Assembly: GCF_900129635.1 (NCBI RefSeq)
Contig: NZ_FSRB01000001.1
Coordinates: forward strand, 248,001-312,000
Direction of reading: 5' to 3'
Source: Singulisphaera sp. GP187
Lineage (GTDB): Bacteria > Planctomycetota > Planctomycetia > Isosphaerales > Isosphaeraceae
Length of the DNA stretch: 64,000 nucleotides
Shown: in pieces, positions 35,432-43,349 of the stretch
How the letters are laid out: each line of letters starts with the position of its first letter
Position numbering within the stretch: the first letter of the stretch is position 1
Program-made: the position numbers and the translations under genes
Notes under the pieces: generated by a model
Seen by the model: only the letters and a program-made list of their open reading frames with translations
What the model was told of the DNA's origin: nothing
Databases searched by the model: none

Positions 35432-35920
35432 TCAGTTGGCCAGGGGTTCGATCTGCCGATAGTCCTCAGCGGATTGGTAAGGCATCGTGGCCTGGACAGC
35501 CGCCAGCAATTCGAAAGGACGGTTCACCGCGGCGGTGGCGACCCTGGACATCAAGTCGAGCATCTCTTGCGGCGTGTTGGCTTCGCGAGGCATCAGGCGC
35601 ATGTGCGCCTCGTATTGAGAGAGATGATAGTTCCCCTGCAACTGGATAATCGCCACCGGAAGCACGTGCTGAATGTAGTGATCGGCATGGTCACCTTGGA
35701 AACCTACTCTCGCCAACATGAGACGATCGAAGAGCTCATCGACCTCGGCCATTCCGCCCAGCCTCCAGCGCGGGAGCAGGGTCGTCCCCAACTCGCCCGC
35801 GACCGCTTCAACGACGACCCGGGGGGTGCGGAAGGTCCAGATCTGGCCGTCACTGAGTAGGCACGGCTCGCCGTCGCGAAAGGTCGGCAATCGCAGGGCA
35901 TGTTCGTGGAGGGTCGTCAT
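35432..35920 (-). CDS. Tail assembly chaperone-like protein, 162 aa
   Basis: Begins MTTLHEHALRLPTFRDGEPC; the ATG at 35920 is favoured over an upstream in-frame codon. The helical middle (AEVDELFDRLMLARVGFQGD) and the position just before a tape-measure-like gene suit a tail assembly chaperone. No sequence motif proves it. The two minus-strand genes are 25 bases apart and probably co-transcribed. Confidence 0.45.
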   Translation of the reverse strand: MTTLHEHALRLPTFRDGEPCLLSDGQIWTFRTPRVVVEAVAGELGTTLLPRWRLGGMAEVDELFDRLMLARVGFQGDHADHYIQHVLPVAIIQLQGNYHLSQYEAHMRLMPREANTPQEMLDLMSRVATAAVNRPFELLAAVQATMPYQSAEDYRQIEPLAN

Positions 35921-36224
35921 GGATGTTGCCCTTAGTTTGATGGTTTGGGGATGAACCTCAGGACGGACTGCGCTCGCCATCGCGGAAGTCTCAATCTGGG
36001 GTGAGGGCCGGCTGAATCTCGTTGCCAAACAGGGCTGATAGGAGTCGTTTTTCGGCATCCTTCTCTGAGGACCGCTGAGACCCCTTCGCTCATCGGCTAA
36101 CGTGCGTCCTCAAAGAGGGGCTCTCGATTTGTGTTCGTCGGTACATTACGTATCCATGCATGCGTCGTTGGACGCGACCGAAGAAAAAGCGGCCAGTAGC
36201 GACCACTTTTCCTTGGCTGTCAAC

Positions 36225-36428
36225 TCATCGCTTAGGAGGAGGACGGAACCCCTTTCGTTCAGCCTGCTCAGTCAGGGATTGATCGATCGTATCCGCCATG
36301 CTCAGGCGACAGTGTTCTGCAAACTCCTCGAGCCATGTCTTCCACTCAGGAGTCCCCTTCAGGCCGATAACGGTCTCACGTCTGAGAGGCGTTTTCGGGC
36401 GACCGGGCTTTCGTTTCTTCTCTGCCAT
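36225..36428 (-). CDS. Small basic RHH/antitoxin-like protein
   Basis: A 67-residue protein starting MAEKKRKPGRPKTPLRRET, with an AT-hook-like GRPK followed by VIGLKGTPEWKTWLEEFAEH and LSMADTIDQSLTEQAERKGF. That is a strand then two helices, as in ribbon-helix-helix proteins with a DNA-binding N-terminus. No toxin gene is adjacent, so a solo regulator is more likely. Confidence 0.55.
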   Translation of the reverse strand: MAEKKRKPGRPKTPLRRETVIGLKGTPEWKTWLEEFAEHCRLSMADTIDQSLTEQAERKGFRPPPKR

Positions 36429-36751
36429 CGGTGCCACCACCAGCACTGTTAGGCCCTCCCGGTCAATTAGCTCACGGCTCAGGACTCTTCCAGGTGACTA
36501 ACTACATCCTAGGCGAGTATTCCTAAAAGGTAAACCCGGTATGTCCTGATTGTACGAGATAATTGTCCAGGGAACAGGCCTCAGAATGAATTTCGGTAAA
36601 TACCGAGTAGGCATCTTGATTTCGATGTTTCCCGGGTATATACTCTAATTGTCGGTCGGGGAGTGACCCTGGCTGAAATGAAATAGGCCGGAACGGTGCT
36701 GGTAACACCGGTCCGGCCCGAAGGAAACCCTGGATCTAGCAGGAGTCTCCC
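36429..36751. other. Divergent intergenic region
   Basis: About 320 bases between divergent genes, with no gene visible. It is AT-richer than its surroundings and should carry both promoters. CAGGAG (36738-36743) is the ribosome-binding site for the plus-strand gene. Confidence 0.45.
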
Positions 36752-37021
36752 ATGCCCATCCTAACTGCGACCGCTCCCCGAGTCATCCGCTCTTTTGCCC
36801 GCCAACTTCCCCCGGTGCGAGAACCCCGCCGCACGGCCAAGCCCGTCGCCCACTTCGGTGCTGGCATCCTGGCCACCCGCCCCACCTACTCGGTCCCCTT
36901 CGCCCTCTCCGACGAGGCTTGGTACGTCGAGCAGCTGGCCGCCGCCGAGGATCGGCGCTACGACGAGATGGAGGCCGAGGCTATCGGCCTGGCCCGGGTC
37001 GACATGGGATTGTGCTTCTGA
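36752..37021 (+). CDS. Hypothetical protein, 89 aa
   Basis: A small protein with a basic, Pro/Arg-rich first half and an acidic helical end (LSDEAWYVEQLAAAEDRRYD). It has a clear CAGGAG ribosome-binding site. The same kind of Ala/Glu/Asp-rich composition continues in the next two genes, suggesting one co-evolved set. Function unknown. Confidence 0.5.
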   Translation: MPILTATAPRVIRSFARQLPPVREPRRTAKPVAHFGAGILATRPTYSVPFALSDEAWYVEQLAAAEDRRYDEMEAEAIGLARVDMGLCF

Positions 37022-37091
37022 CCTGATCGGGGCGGGGAGTGTATCCCCGTCCCTCTCTTCCGCCACACGCTGAAAGATGAGGACCCCGATC

Positions 37092-38093
37092 ATGGCCACC
37101 GCAACCCTGACCCTCGAGTCGACCAACATCCTCAAGCCGTCCGCCGAAGAGTGGGCGGACGCCAAGGCCGCGTTCGCCCCGGCGACGATCGAGGAGCCGG
37201 GGGGGGAGGTTTTGCAGACCTCTGCCGCCGAGCCGGTCGCCTGCTGTGCTCCGGCCGAGGAGATTCCTTGCATCGCCTGCAGCGCGGCCGACGTCGAGTC
37301 GCCTGGTGTGGTCATAATGACTACACCGGCCATCGAGACCCCCGGGCGCTCGACCCCAATCGGCCAGCGAACCCTCCCGACGATCAACGGCGCTGGTCTG
37401 ACCCAGGACGAGTTCTTCCGGGTGAACGGCTACGGGAACCGCGCTCGATCCGCCTACGCCGCGGGGATGCCGGACGTCGATTCCATCGAGCTCGACCGGG
37501 TCGAGCGTAAGGCTAGAGAGGATGGACTGCGGGCCGTCCTTCGCGACCGCCTCGCCGCAAGCACAGTCACGACGGCCGCGGTTGACCAGGTCGAAGAGCC
37601 TTGTTGCGACCACGATGAGCCGGCCCCCTGTACGGCCTGCGTCGACGGGACGGACGAGCCCGCTGCATTGCCCACCGGTGCTGACGAACACATGACCGCC
37701 GACGAATTGGCTGACCTGGCCGAGCTCAATGCGATGAACCCGGCCGGGGCTGTGGAGGCCGAGCTGGACCGGTTCCCTGCGTTCGCAGGATGGGGTGATT
37801 GGACCACGGGATTCTACTGGACACCTACCCCGACCGCTGAGCCTGAGCCGCGGGTTACGCTGGCCGAGTTGATCGACGTCGAGGCGGAGCGTCTTCGGGC
37901 TCACGGCCTGGACGCTTACGACCTGATGGCCGGCGCCTTGGCCGAACTGGCGCGGGTCGTTCGGGTCGTTTCGGCCGCCCGCCCGGACCAGGTCTGGGAG
38001 CGCGTCAGTGTGCTCGATCGCGACTTCACCGAGCATGCCGCCGCGTGGGAGCTGTCGGAGCCGGAGATGACACCCGGCGGCCGCATCGTCTGA
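37092..38093 (+). CDS. Hypothetical acidic protein, 333 aa
   Basis: Starts at 37092, 8 bases after GATGAGGA. It contains three Cys clusters (VACCAPAEEIPCIACSA at about 46-62, PCCDHDEPAPCTACVDG near 170-186) that could bind metal. An acidic central part and a helical end (LAELIDVEAERLRAHGLDAY) follow. No known domain. Placed between two small unknowns and upstream of ParA. Confidence 0.5.
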   Translation: MATATLTLESTNILKPSAEEWADAKAAFAPATIEEPGGEVLQTSAAEPVACCAPAEEIPCIACSAADVESPGVVIMTTPAIETPGRSTPIGQRTLPTINGAGLTQDEFFRVNGYGNRARSAYAAGMPDVDSIELDRVERKAREDGLRAVLRDRLAASTVTTAAVDQVEEPCCDHDEPAPCTACVDGTDEPAALPTGADEHMTADELADLAELNAMNPAGAVEAELDRFPAFAGWGDWTTGFYWTPTPTAEPEPRVTLAELIDVEAERLRAHGLDAYDLMAGALAELARVVRVVSAARPDQVWERVSVLDRDFTEHAAAWELSEPEMTPGGRIV

Positions 38094-38099
38094 TCCGCC

Positions 38100-38244
38100 G
38101 AAGGAGCTCCACAACGTGGAGATCCTTCTCCGCCTGAGGGTGCTCACACTGTGAGCACCCCTCCTTGGCGACAAACACAGGAGGTACGCAGAAAGCGCGT
38201 ACCCTTCGACCGAGGGAATACGGCAACCCTTCCGGTAGGGGTTG
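38100..38244 (+). ncRNA. Run of four hairpins: structured leader or small RNA
   Basis: Four stems follow each other: 38100-38128 (GAAGGA and CTCCAC arms, loop AAC), 38138-38160 (10-bp perfect arms GGGTGCTCAC, loop ACT), 38183-38203 (7-bp arms GGTACGC) and 38224-38244 (CAACCC/GGGTTG). They lie between two plus-strand genes, ending about 110 bases before the next start. Whether this is a leader, an independent RNA or a processed spacer cannot be told. Confidence 0.45.
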
Positions 38245-38352
38245 TCCCCTGAATAACTCGAGGGACTCCGTTAATCGGTGACCCCAGCAGCCTTCCGCAT
38301 TGCCCTCGTTTTGATCCGCATCCCCGTCATACATCCATCCGGAGATCGTCCG

Positions 38353-38811
38353 ATGTCCAAGCCACGCACCGCATCCGCCGCCACTTTCGCACCCCCCTTG
38401 AGCCACCGCACGCTCCTCAGGGCAACCAGCACGATTGCCGCGATCGGAGGAATTGCCACGAGCCACCCGGCGGCTTCTCCCCGGCGGAATGCCCAACGCT
38501 CTCGTCTGGTCAGTGCAGTAAATCGTTATCACGCCGCCGCCGTCGATTTCAGCAGCGCACAGCCTTGCAGTGACGATGATTTCGACGCTGTCACCAAGGA
38601 ATTCTTCGCGGCCAGGAGCGCAGTCGTCAACGCCGTTCGCACGGTCCAGGGCCGACCGAAGCCCTCGCCACTCGGATCGCTCGTTGAGGAGACCGCACCG
38701 CAAGCCGTTGTCGTCCAGGGGATGCTCGTCGTCGTTATCGAGACAACGGAGCAGGAAGATGGGCCGACGGTCCACCTGGTCCCTCTGACTGAAATCGCGG
38801 ACGTGGTCTGA
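38353..38811 (+). CDS. Hypothetical protein, 152 aa
   Basis: Start at 38353 with GGAG about 9 bases before. It has a basic N-terminus with a weakly hydrophobic stretch (TIAAIGGIATS), a helical middle and a beta-type end (QAVVVQGMLVVVIETTEQED, VHLVPLTEIADVV). It follows the hairpin run described at 38100-38244, which may control its expression. Function unknown. Confidence 0.45.
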   Translation: MSKPRTASAATFAPPLSHRTLLRATSTIAAIGGIATSHPAASPRRNAQRSRLVSAVNRYHAAAVDFSSAQPCSDDDFDAVTKEFFAARSAVVNAVRTVQGRPKPSPLGSLVEETAPQAVVVQGMLVVVIETTEQEDGPTVHLVPLTEIADVV

Positions 38812-38859
38812 GGGTTCTCTCTCGGAAGATCTTTGACAATTCGGATTCAGATAAAAATT

Positions 38860-38896
38860 CGATCGGGCCGGGTCTTTTCTCGGGCCGGCTCGATCG
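38860..38896 (+). terminator. Strong hairpin downstream of the 152-aa gene
   Basis: A 12-bp stem (38860-38871 with 38885-38896, CGATCGGGCCGG, one G-T pair) encloses a loop with TTTT. There is no T-run after it. It lies 50 bases after the stop at 38811, so it probably ends that transcript. Confidence 0.5.
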
Positions 38897-39085
38897 GATT
38901 AGCCTGAAATCAGGCGGCAGGGCAGGGCAAATAGCATAATCGGAAATCGAGATTGAATTTGGATTTAAGATTAGAATTTATAAACTGGTTGATTGTTCAC
39001 CTGCATTGACTTGTTCGATCTTCCTAATTAAGACTCGTCTCCGGTGTGTAGGAACGGAAGAAAGTGTCACCGGGGGACATTCGAC

Positions 39086-40033
39086 GTGAGTGCGCAAATC
39101 ATCGCGTTCGTGAATGCGAAGGGCGGCGTCGGGAGGACCACGCTTGTAATCCACTGTGCCGGCTACCTGGCGGCGGCCGGCCTCAGACCTCTCGTGGTTG
39201 ACAACGATTCCAGATGCAATCTCACCCAGATCATGGTGACCAAGGATGATCTGAGAACAATCAAACGCTCAGACATCGGGTTAGTGTACGAACGTCGGCC
39301 CGGTCCGCCTCCGGGGCGGATAGTTCGCAAAACCCGCTTCAACAATCTTTTCCTGATACCAGCGACTCCCAACCTCTCCACTCACGATCACCGGGGCAGT
39401 CTTCTGGGCGAATACCCAAACCAAGGGCTCCGCAAGTTCCTGCAACACGTCAAACCCCAGTTCGATCTGATCTTGATTGATTGCACCGCCTGGAATGGTC
39501 CTCTGACCGAGGCGGCGTTGGTTGCCGCAGATGCAGTGATCATCCCGGTTCAGGCTGGCGTCGTTGGGACTATGGGCTTGCAGGAGACACTGGAGTTTGT
39601 GGAAGTGGTGAGGTCACGATTCAATCCGGGGCTTCGGCTCTGCGGGATCGTCGTTACGATGCGCGACGCTCGGTCGAAGGAAATGCCCAAGCACGAGGCC
39701 CAATTGCGATCGGCCCACGGCGACGCGGTATTCCCGGCCGCAATCCCCTCCCTCTCCGCCTTTGCGAAGGAGCCCATCGTTGGACGCAACGGAAGACTGA
39801 AGTTCGACACAAATATTCTTCGAGATCCACGCCCCGAAATGGAGGTGTTTACAAACGAGGTCTTGTCACGCATGGGGTCGCCGAAACGGATTTTCGGCGG
39901 GAAGGCCTCGACCATCACCGACGACGCGGCTGATGGAGGGCCGAGCGGAACGACAGAGGCTTTATCCATCGAGAAGCCTCTATTGGGCGAGGACGATTTC
40001 GACTCCAATGCCGGATGTTGGCAACTCGGTTAA
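39086..40033 (+). CDS. ParA/MinD-type ATPase with altered Walker A
   Basis: A 315-residue ParA-like protein. It has the deviant P-loop KGGVGRTT (K12-T19), where the usual second lysine is Arg17. DNDSRCNLTQ replaces the common DxDPQ motif, followed by LILIDCTAW (Walker B) and VIIPVQAG. The N-terminal signature lysine K12 is kept. The C-terminal 60 residues are acidic and disordered. GTG start preceded by CGGGGGAC. No ParB is seen, but an iteron-like repeat array begins 32 bases after the stop. A role in partition or positioning of the element is inferred. Confidence 0.75.
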   Translation: MSAQIIAFVNAKGGVGRTTLVIHCAGYLAAAGLRPLVVDNDSRCNLTQIMVTKDDLRTIKRSDIGLVYERRPGPPPGRIVRKTRFNNLFLIPATPNLSTHDHRGSLLGEYPNQGLRKFLQHVKPQFDLILIDCTAWNGPLTEAALVAADAVIIPVQAGVVGTMGLQETLEFVEVVRSRFNPGLRLCGIVVTMRDARSKEMPKHEAQLRSAHGDAVFPAAIPSLSAFAKEPIVGRNGRLKFDTNILRDPRPEMEVFTNEVLSRMGSPKRIFGGKASTITDDAADGGPSGTTEALSIEKPLLGEDDFDSNAGCWQLG

Positions 40034-40064
40034 GGGGCTGGATGGTGGTTCGAACTCCGCGACC

Positions 40065-40203
40065 GGGACGGTCGACCGTCTCCAAACCGGGAAATCGTCC
40101 CGGCAACCGTCTCCAAATTGCACGTGACGCAAATACTTGCTGCCATGGCTGTTTCGTCGAAGCTGATCGGGCACGGGGACGGACGAGACGGTTGAGACGG
40201 TCG
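40065..40203. repeat. Iteron-like array of GAGACGGT/ACCGTCTC motifs (copy 2)
   Basis: Six good copies of the motif also found at 1855-2117, again in both orientations. The near-palindrome GACGGTCGACCGTCTC is shared with the first array, and GAGACGGTTGAGACGGTCG at the end matches its last copies closely. The array is non-coding here and sits directly after the parA-like gene, the usual place for a partition site. Confidence 0.6.
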
Positions 40204-40444
40204 CAACTCTTCTTTTTCTGAGGGGGATCCACTTCGATCGCACCGGTCGGGCCCTTGACCTTCTCTGACGGGCCTTGGGGCAAAATTGACGCCGTGGTCG
40301 CCATACCGTCTTGTTACCGTTTTGCGCTCGATTACCGCTGTTTTCTGCCGGTTTTTGTACAGGTTTATTGGGGCTTGCAATGATCGGGTGATTCGCGTAA
40401 AACCTTGATGACACCAAGGTTCCGGTAAAAACGGCTGGGTACTT

Positions 40445-40493
40445 GAGCACCCTCACACGGTGGAAGTCGCTGGTTCGAATCCAGCGCCGCCCA
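40445..40493 (+). other. 3' fragment of a tRNA-Val(CAC)-like gene, possible att site
   Basis: The segment holds a full T-arm (GCTGGTTCGAATCCAGC, 40469-40485), the 3' acceptor strand GCCGCCC plus A73 (40486-40493), and before it an anticodon-arm-like stretch with the loop CTCACAC (anticodon CAC). No matching 5' acceptor strand GGGCGGC lies upstream, so this is not a complete tRNA. Such 3' fragments are left as attL/attR when integrases target tRNA genes. Confidence 0.55.
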
Positions 40494-40540
40494 TTTCGCG
40501 ATAAGCCCTTGGGAACTAAGGGTCCGTAAAACAATAATCG

Positions 40541-41749
40541 TTACACTTTAGTGGTTTTGTGCTTGATCGTGTAGTTCCACTCCCCATGGAAATGGTGAGG
40601 ATGCAGGTCCACGGTTGCCAGTTCTCTATCAGTGACCTTCACCTTGGTTGGATAAAATTCGCTATCTAAGTCTGCCCGCACTCGCAGTCCCGTTTCTGTA
40701 GTCGTCGCTCCGATCAGATTGACAACGACTTGGTAACTCTCCAAGGGACGGCCCCGCCAATTTTTCGTAATCTCTGAAAACAATCTATGTTCAATCTTGT
40801 TCCACTTGCTGGTGCCTGGCGGATAATGGCAGACCGTCATGTCCAATCCCGCCTCGTTCGCCCAACGCTGCAATTCCAGTTTCCAGAGCCGGAGACGATA
40901 GCCATTGCTGCCTCCACTATCAGCACAGATCAATAGACCGCCCGCCTTGGGATAAAGAGGGTGGCCCATTTCTCTCCACCACCGGCGAATACTCTCCACG
41001 GCAAAACTGGCCGTGTCATGAGAACAACCAACTGTCACCCACCCCACATTGCATTGCTGATCGTAGACACCACGAGGCACTGCCTTGGGAATATCCGGAT
41101 CGGGAAAATCATGCACGTTCACCTCAACAGGTTGCCCTTCCGGCTGCCATTCCTGCCCGAATTTCCCGTAGTTTCCGATCAGTTCCTTCTTCTTGGTGTC
41201 GACCGAGATGACCGGCCAGCCTCGGCTCAAGAATGACTTGCTCTGGCATTGGATGTAGCGAAACTGAGCATCTCGATCGGGATTTTGCTTTCCTTCTTTG
41301 GTCTTGGCGTTACCTTGCAAACTATAGTGCAGGTCATGCAACAATTGGGCGACCGTCATATGACTGATGGGATGTCCCTGAGCCGTCAGTTGGCTGGCTA
41401 ACTGGCGGGTACTCTTACAGGTCCACCGCAATGGAGACATGGGATCGCCCCGAGTATCGGGGTCGATCAAAGCTTCCAAGGATTGGACCAAGAGGGGGTC
41501 ATGCTGGACCAATGGCTTCCGTCCGGCTCCCGAGTGCCGTACCCGCTCAACGGGGAGGGGATGTTGAGAAAGGCTCTCAATGGCCCGATAGATAGTCGGG
41601 CGAGAAAACCCAGTAACACGAGAGACGAGGGCAATACCTCCACGCCCTAATCGTTGGCCATCAAAGGCAGCGATCAAGTGTTGCTGTCGCTCATTGAGAT
41701 GCGGAAACAGTACGGCGTATTTCCGCTCAAGTTCTTCGGTATTACTCAT
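40541..41749 (-). CDS. ISAzo13-family transposase
   Basis: A 402-residue DDE transposase. An N-terminal HTH (LVSRVTGFSRPTIYRAIESL) is followed by the catalytic acids in VISVDTKKKELIG, LICADSGGSNGYR and KWNKIEHRLFSEI. The frame is full length. It begins 24 bases (without the nested element) from the right inverted repeat and ends inside the left one, as is usual for the family. Confidence 0.88.
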   Translation of the reverse strand: MSNTEELERKYAVLFPHLNERQQHLIAAFDGQRLGRGGIALVSRVTGFSRPTIYRAIESLSQHPLPVERVRHSGAGRKPLVQHDPLLVQSLEALIDPDTRGDPMSPLRWTCKSTRQLASQLTAQGHPISHMTVAQLLHDLHYSLQGNAKTKEGKQNPDRDAQFRYIQCQSKSFLSRGWPVISVDTKKKELIGNYGKFGQEWQPEGQPVEVNVHDFPDPDIPKAVPRGVYDQQCNVGWVTVGCSHDTASFAVESIRRWWREMGHPLYPKAGGLLICADSGGSNGYRLRLWKLELQRWANEAGLDMTVCHYPPGTSKWNKIEHRLFSEITKNWRGRPLESYQVVVNLIGATTTETGLRVRADLDSEFYPTKVKVTDRELATVDLHPHHFHGEWNYTIKHKTTKV

Positions 41750-41774
41750 CCTGGCATCATAGCTTCTTCTACAT

Positions 41775-43160
41775 GAGGTATTGTCGAAAGTCGTGGATGG
41801 AGGAAATGAAAAGGGCGGCGTACCCTTGGTGAAGTCTCACCCACACCAAACTTGCCAACAAGGCAAAGGAGTACGCCACCGTGAGTCAGTCTACCTCCGA
41901 GATCCGGATCTTGCCATTGGCCGGAAGCCATGATGTCCTGACCGAAGTCCTTCGCAACGGAGCCCGTGAGATGCTCGCCAGGGCCATCGAGGCCGAGGTC
42001 GCCGCCTGGATCGACGACCACGCTCATCTCAAGGACGAGGCCGGACGTCGCCAGGTCGTCCGCAACGGCTCCCACCCCGAGCGGACCATCCTCACCGGCT
42101 TGGGACCGATCGACGTCAAGCAACCCCGAGTCCAGGACCGACGACCCCCTGAATCCCGAGAGACGTTCACTCCGGCAGTCCTGCCGCCCTACCTCCGGCG
42201 GACCAAGAGCCTGGACGAGTTGATCCCCTGGCTCTACCTCAAAGGCATCAGCACCGGCGACTTCCCCGAGGCTCTCAAGGCAATCCTCGGCCCGGACGCC
42301 CCGGGACTGTCGGCGAACACCGTGACGAGGCTCAAGTCGGCCTGGGAGGAGGAACATCGAACCTGGAGTCAGCGGTCCTTGAAGGGGAAGCAGTACGTTT
42401 ATGTCTGGGCCGATGGCGTGCACTTCAACATCCGCTTGGAGGAAGGGCGGCAGTGCATCCTGGTGCTGATGGGGGCGACCGCCGACGGCAAGAAGGAGCT
42501 GATTGCCATCGCCGACGGCTATCGGGAGAGCGAGCAATCCTGGAAGGAGTTGCTACTGGACTGCAAGGCCCGTGGCCTGGAAGTCGAGCCTCACCTGGCA
42601 ATCGGCGACGGTGCCTTGGGCTTCTGGAAGGCGATGCGTCAGGTGTGGGACACGACGAAGGAGCAGCGTTGCTGGGTGCACAAGACGGCGAACGTGCTGG
42701 ACAAGTTGCCCAAGGGGAGCCAGGCGAAGGCCAAGGGGATGCTCCACGAGATCGACTTGGCGGAGAGCCGCGAGAAGGCGGTGAAGGCGTTTGACCTGTT
42801 CGTGAAGACGTACGAGGCGAAGTACCCGAAGGCGACGGAGTGCCTGTCAAAGGATCGAGATGTGCTGCTGACGTTCTACGACTTCCCGGCGGAGCAGTGG
42901 CTGCACATCCGGACGACGAACCCGATCGAGTCGACGTTCTCGACGGTGCGTCTGAGGCACAACAAGACGAAGGGGAGCGGGAGTCGGACGGCGTGCCTGA
43001 CGATGGTCTACAAGCTGATGGAGAGTGCATCAAAGAGTTGGCGATCGTTGAATGGATCGGAGCTTTTGAGGGAGGTGATCGCTGGGGTCATCTTCGAGGA
43101 CGGAGTGAAGAAAACCACCGCCGCCTGAAATTCTCCATCCACGAAGATTGACAATACCTC
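41775..43160 (+). mobile_element. IS256-family insertion sequence nested in the ISAzo13 element
   Basis: Imperfect inverted repeats begin GAGGTATTGTC at 41775 and end with its complement at 43160, extending to a shared CGTGGATGGA. The flanking 9-mers CTTCTACAT (41766-41774) and CTTCTGCAT (43161-43169) form a target duplication with one mismatch. Length 1386 bp fits the family. Confidence 0.85.
41881..43128 (+). CDS. IS256-family transposase (mutator type)
   Basis: A 415-residue transposase, GTG start. Catalytic residues are seen in YVYVWADGVHF, LAIGDGALGFW and TTNPIESTFSTVR, the last being the family's E-containing signature. The N-terminal AREMLARAIEAEVAAWIDDH is also typical. The gene is intact and reads opposite to the host ISAzo13 transposase. 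Confidence 0.92.
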   Translation: MSQSTSEIRILPLAGSHDVLTEVLRNGAREMLARAIEAEVAAWIDDHAHLKDEAGRRQVVRNGSHPERTILTGLGPIDVKQPRVQDRRPPESRETFTPAVLPPYLRRTKSLDELIPWLYLKGISTGDFPEALKAILGPDAPGLSANTVTRLKSAWEEEHRTWSQRSLKGKQYVYVWADGVHFNIRLEEGRQCILVLMGATADGKKELIAIADGYRESEQSWKELLLDCKARGLEVEPHLAIGDGALGFWKAMRQVWDTTKEQRCWVHKTANVLDKLPKGSQAKAKGMLHEIDLAESREKAVKAFDLFVKTYEAKYPKATECLSKDRDVLLTFYDFPAEQWLHIRTTNPIESTFSTVRLRHNKTKGSGSRTACLTMVYKLMESASKSWRSLNGSELLREVIAGVIFEDGVKKTTAA

Positions 43161-43349
43161 CTTCTGCATCAACTGTAACGATTAATTTTTTACGGGTCCT
43201 AAGTTCAAGTTTCGCACTTTTCCCAAATGTCAAATTCCGACTTGTAGATTCAATAGGGCTCCAAAAAAAACGTCGGCGTCTCTGTCAGTTTTTGGCAAAT
43301 TGTTTGGGCCTTACACCGAACAATTTCCCCTGACACAGGACGCCGACCC

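Larger units (their letters stand above)
40520..43199 (-). mobile_element. ISAzo13-family insertion sequence interrupted by an IS256-family element
   Basis: Terminal inverted repeats at 40520-40545 and 43174-43199 match at 22 of 26 positions, and the flanks carry the duplicated triplet TAA (40517-40519, 43200-43202). Without the nested element and its 9-base duplication the length is about 1.29 kb, normal for the family. The nested element sits between the transposase start and the right repeat, so the transposase frame is intact but its promoter may be lost. Confidence 0.85.

Noticed and set aside
36981..38174. 397-codon open frame on the minus strand
   Set aside because: Antisense to the 333-residue plus-strand gene that has a good ribosome-binding site; shadow composition.
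40048..40072. T-loop-like GGTTCGAACTCC
   Set aside because: The stem arms do not pair and no acceptor strand follows, so it is not part of a tRNA.
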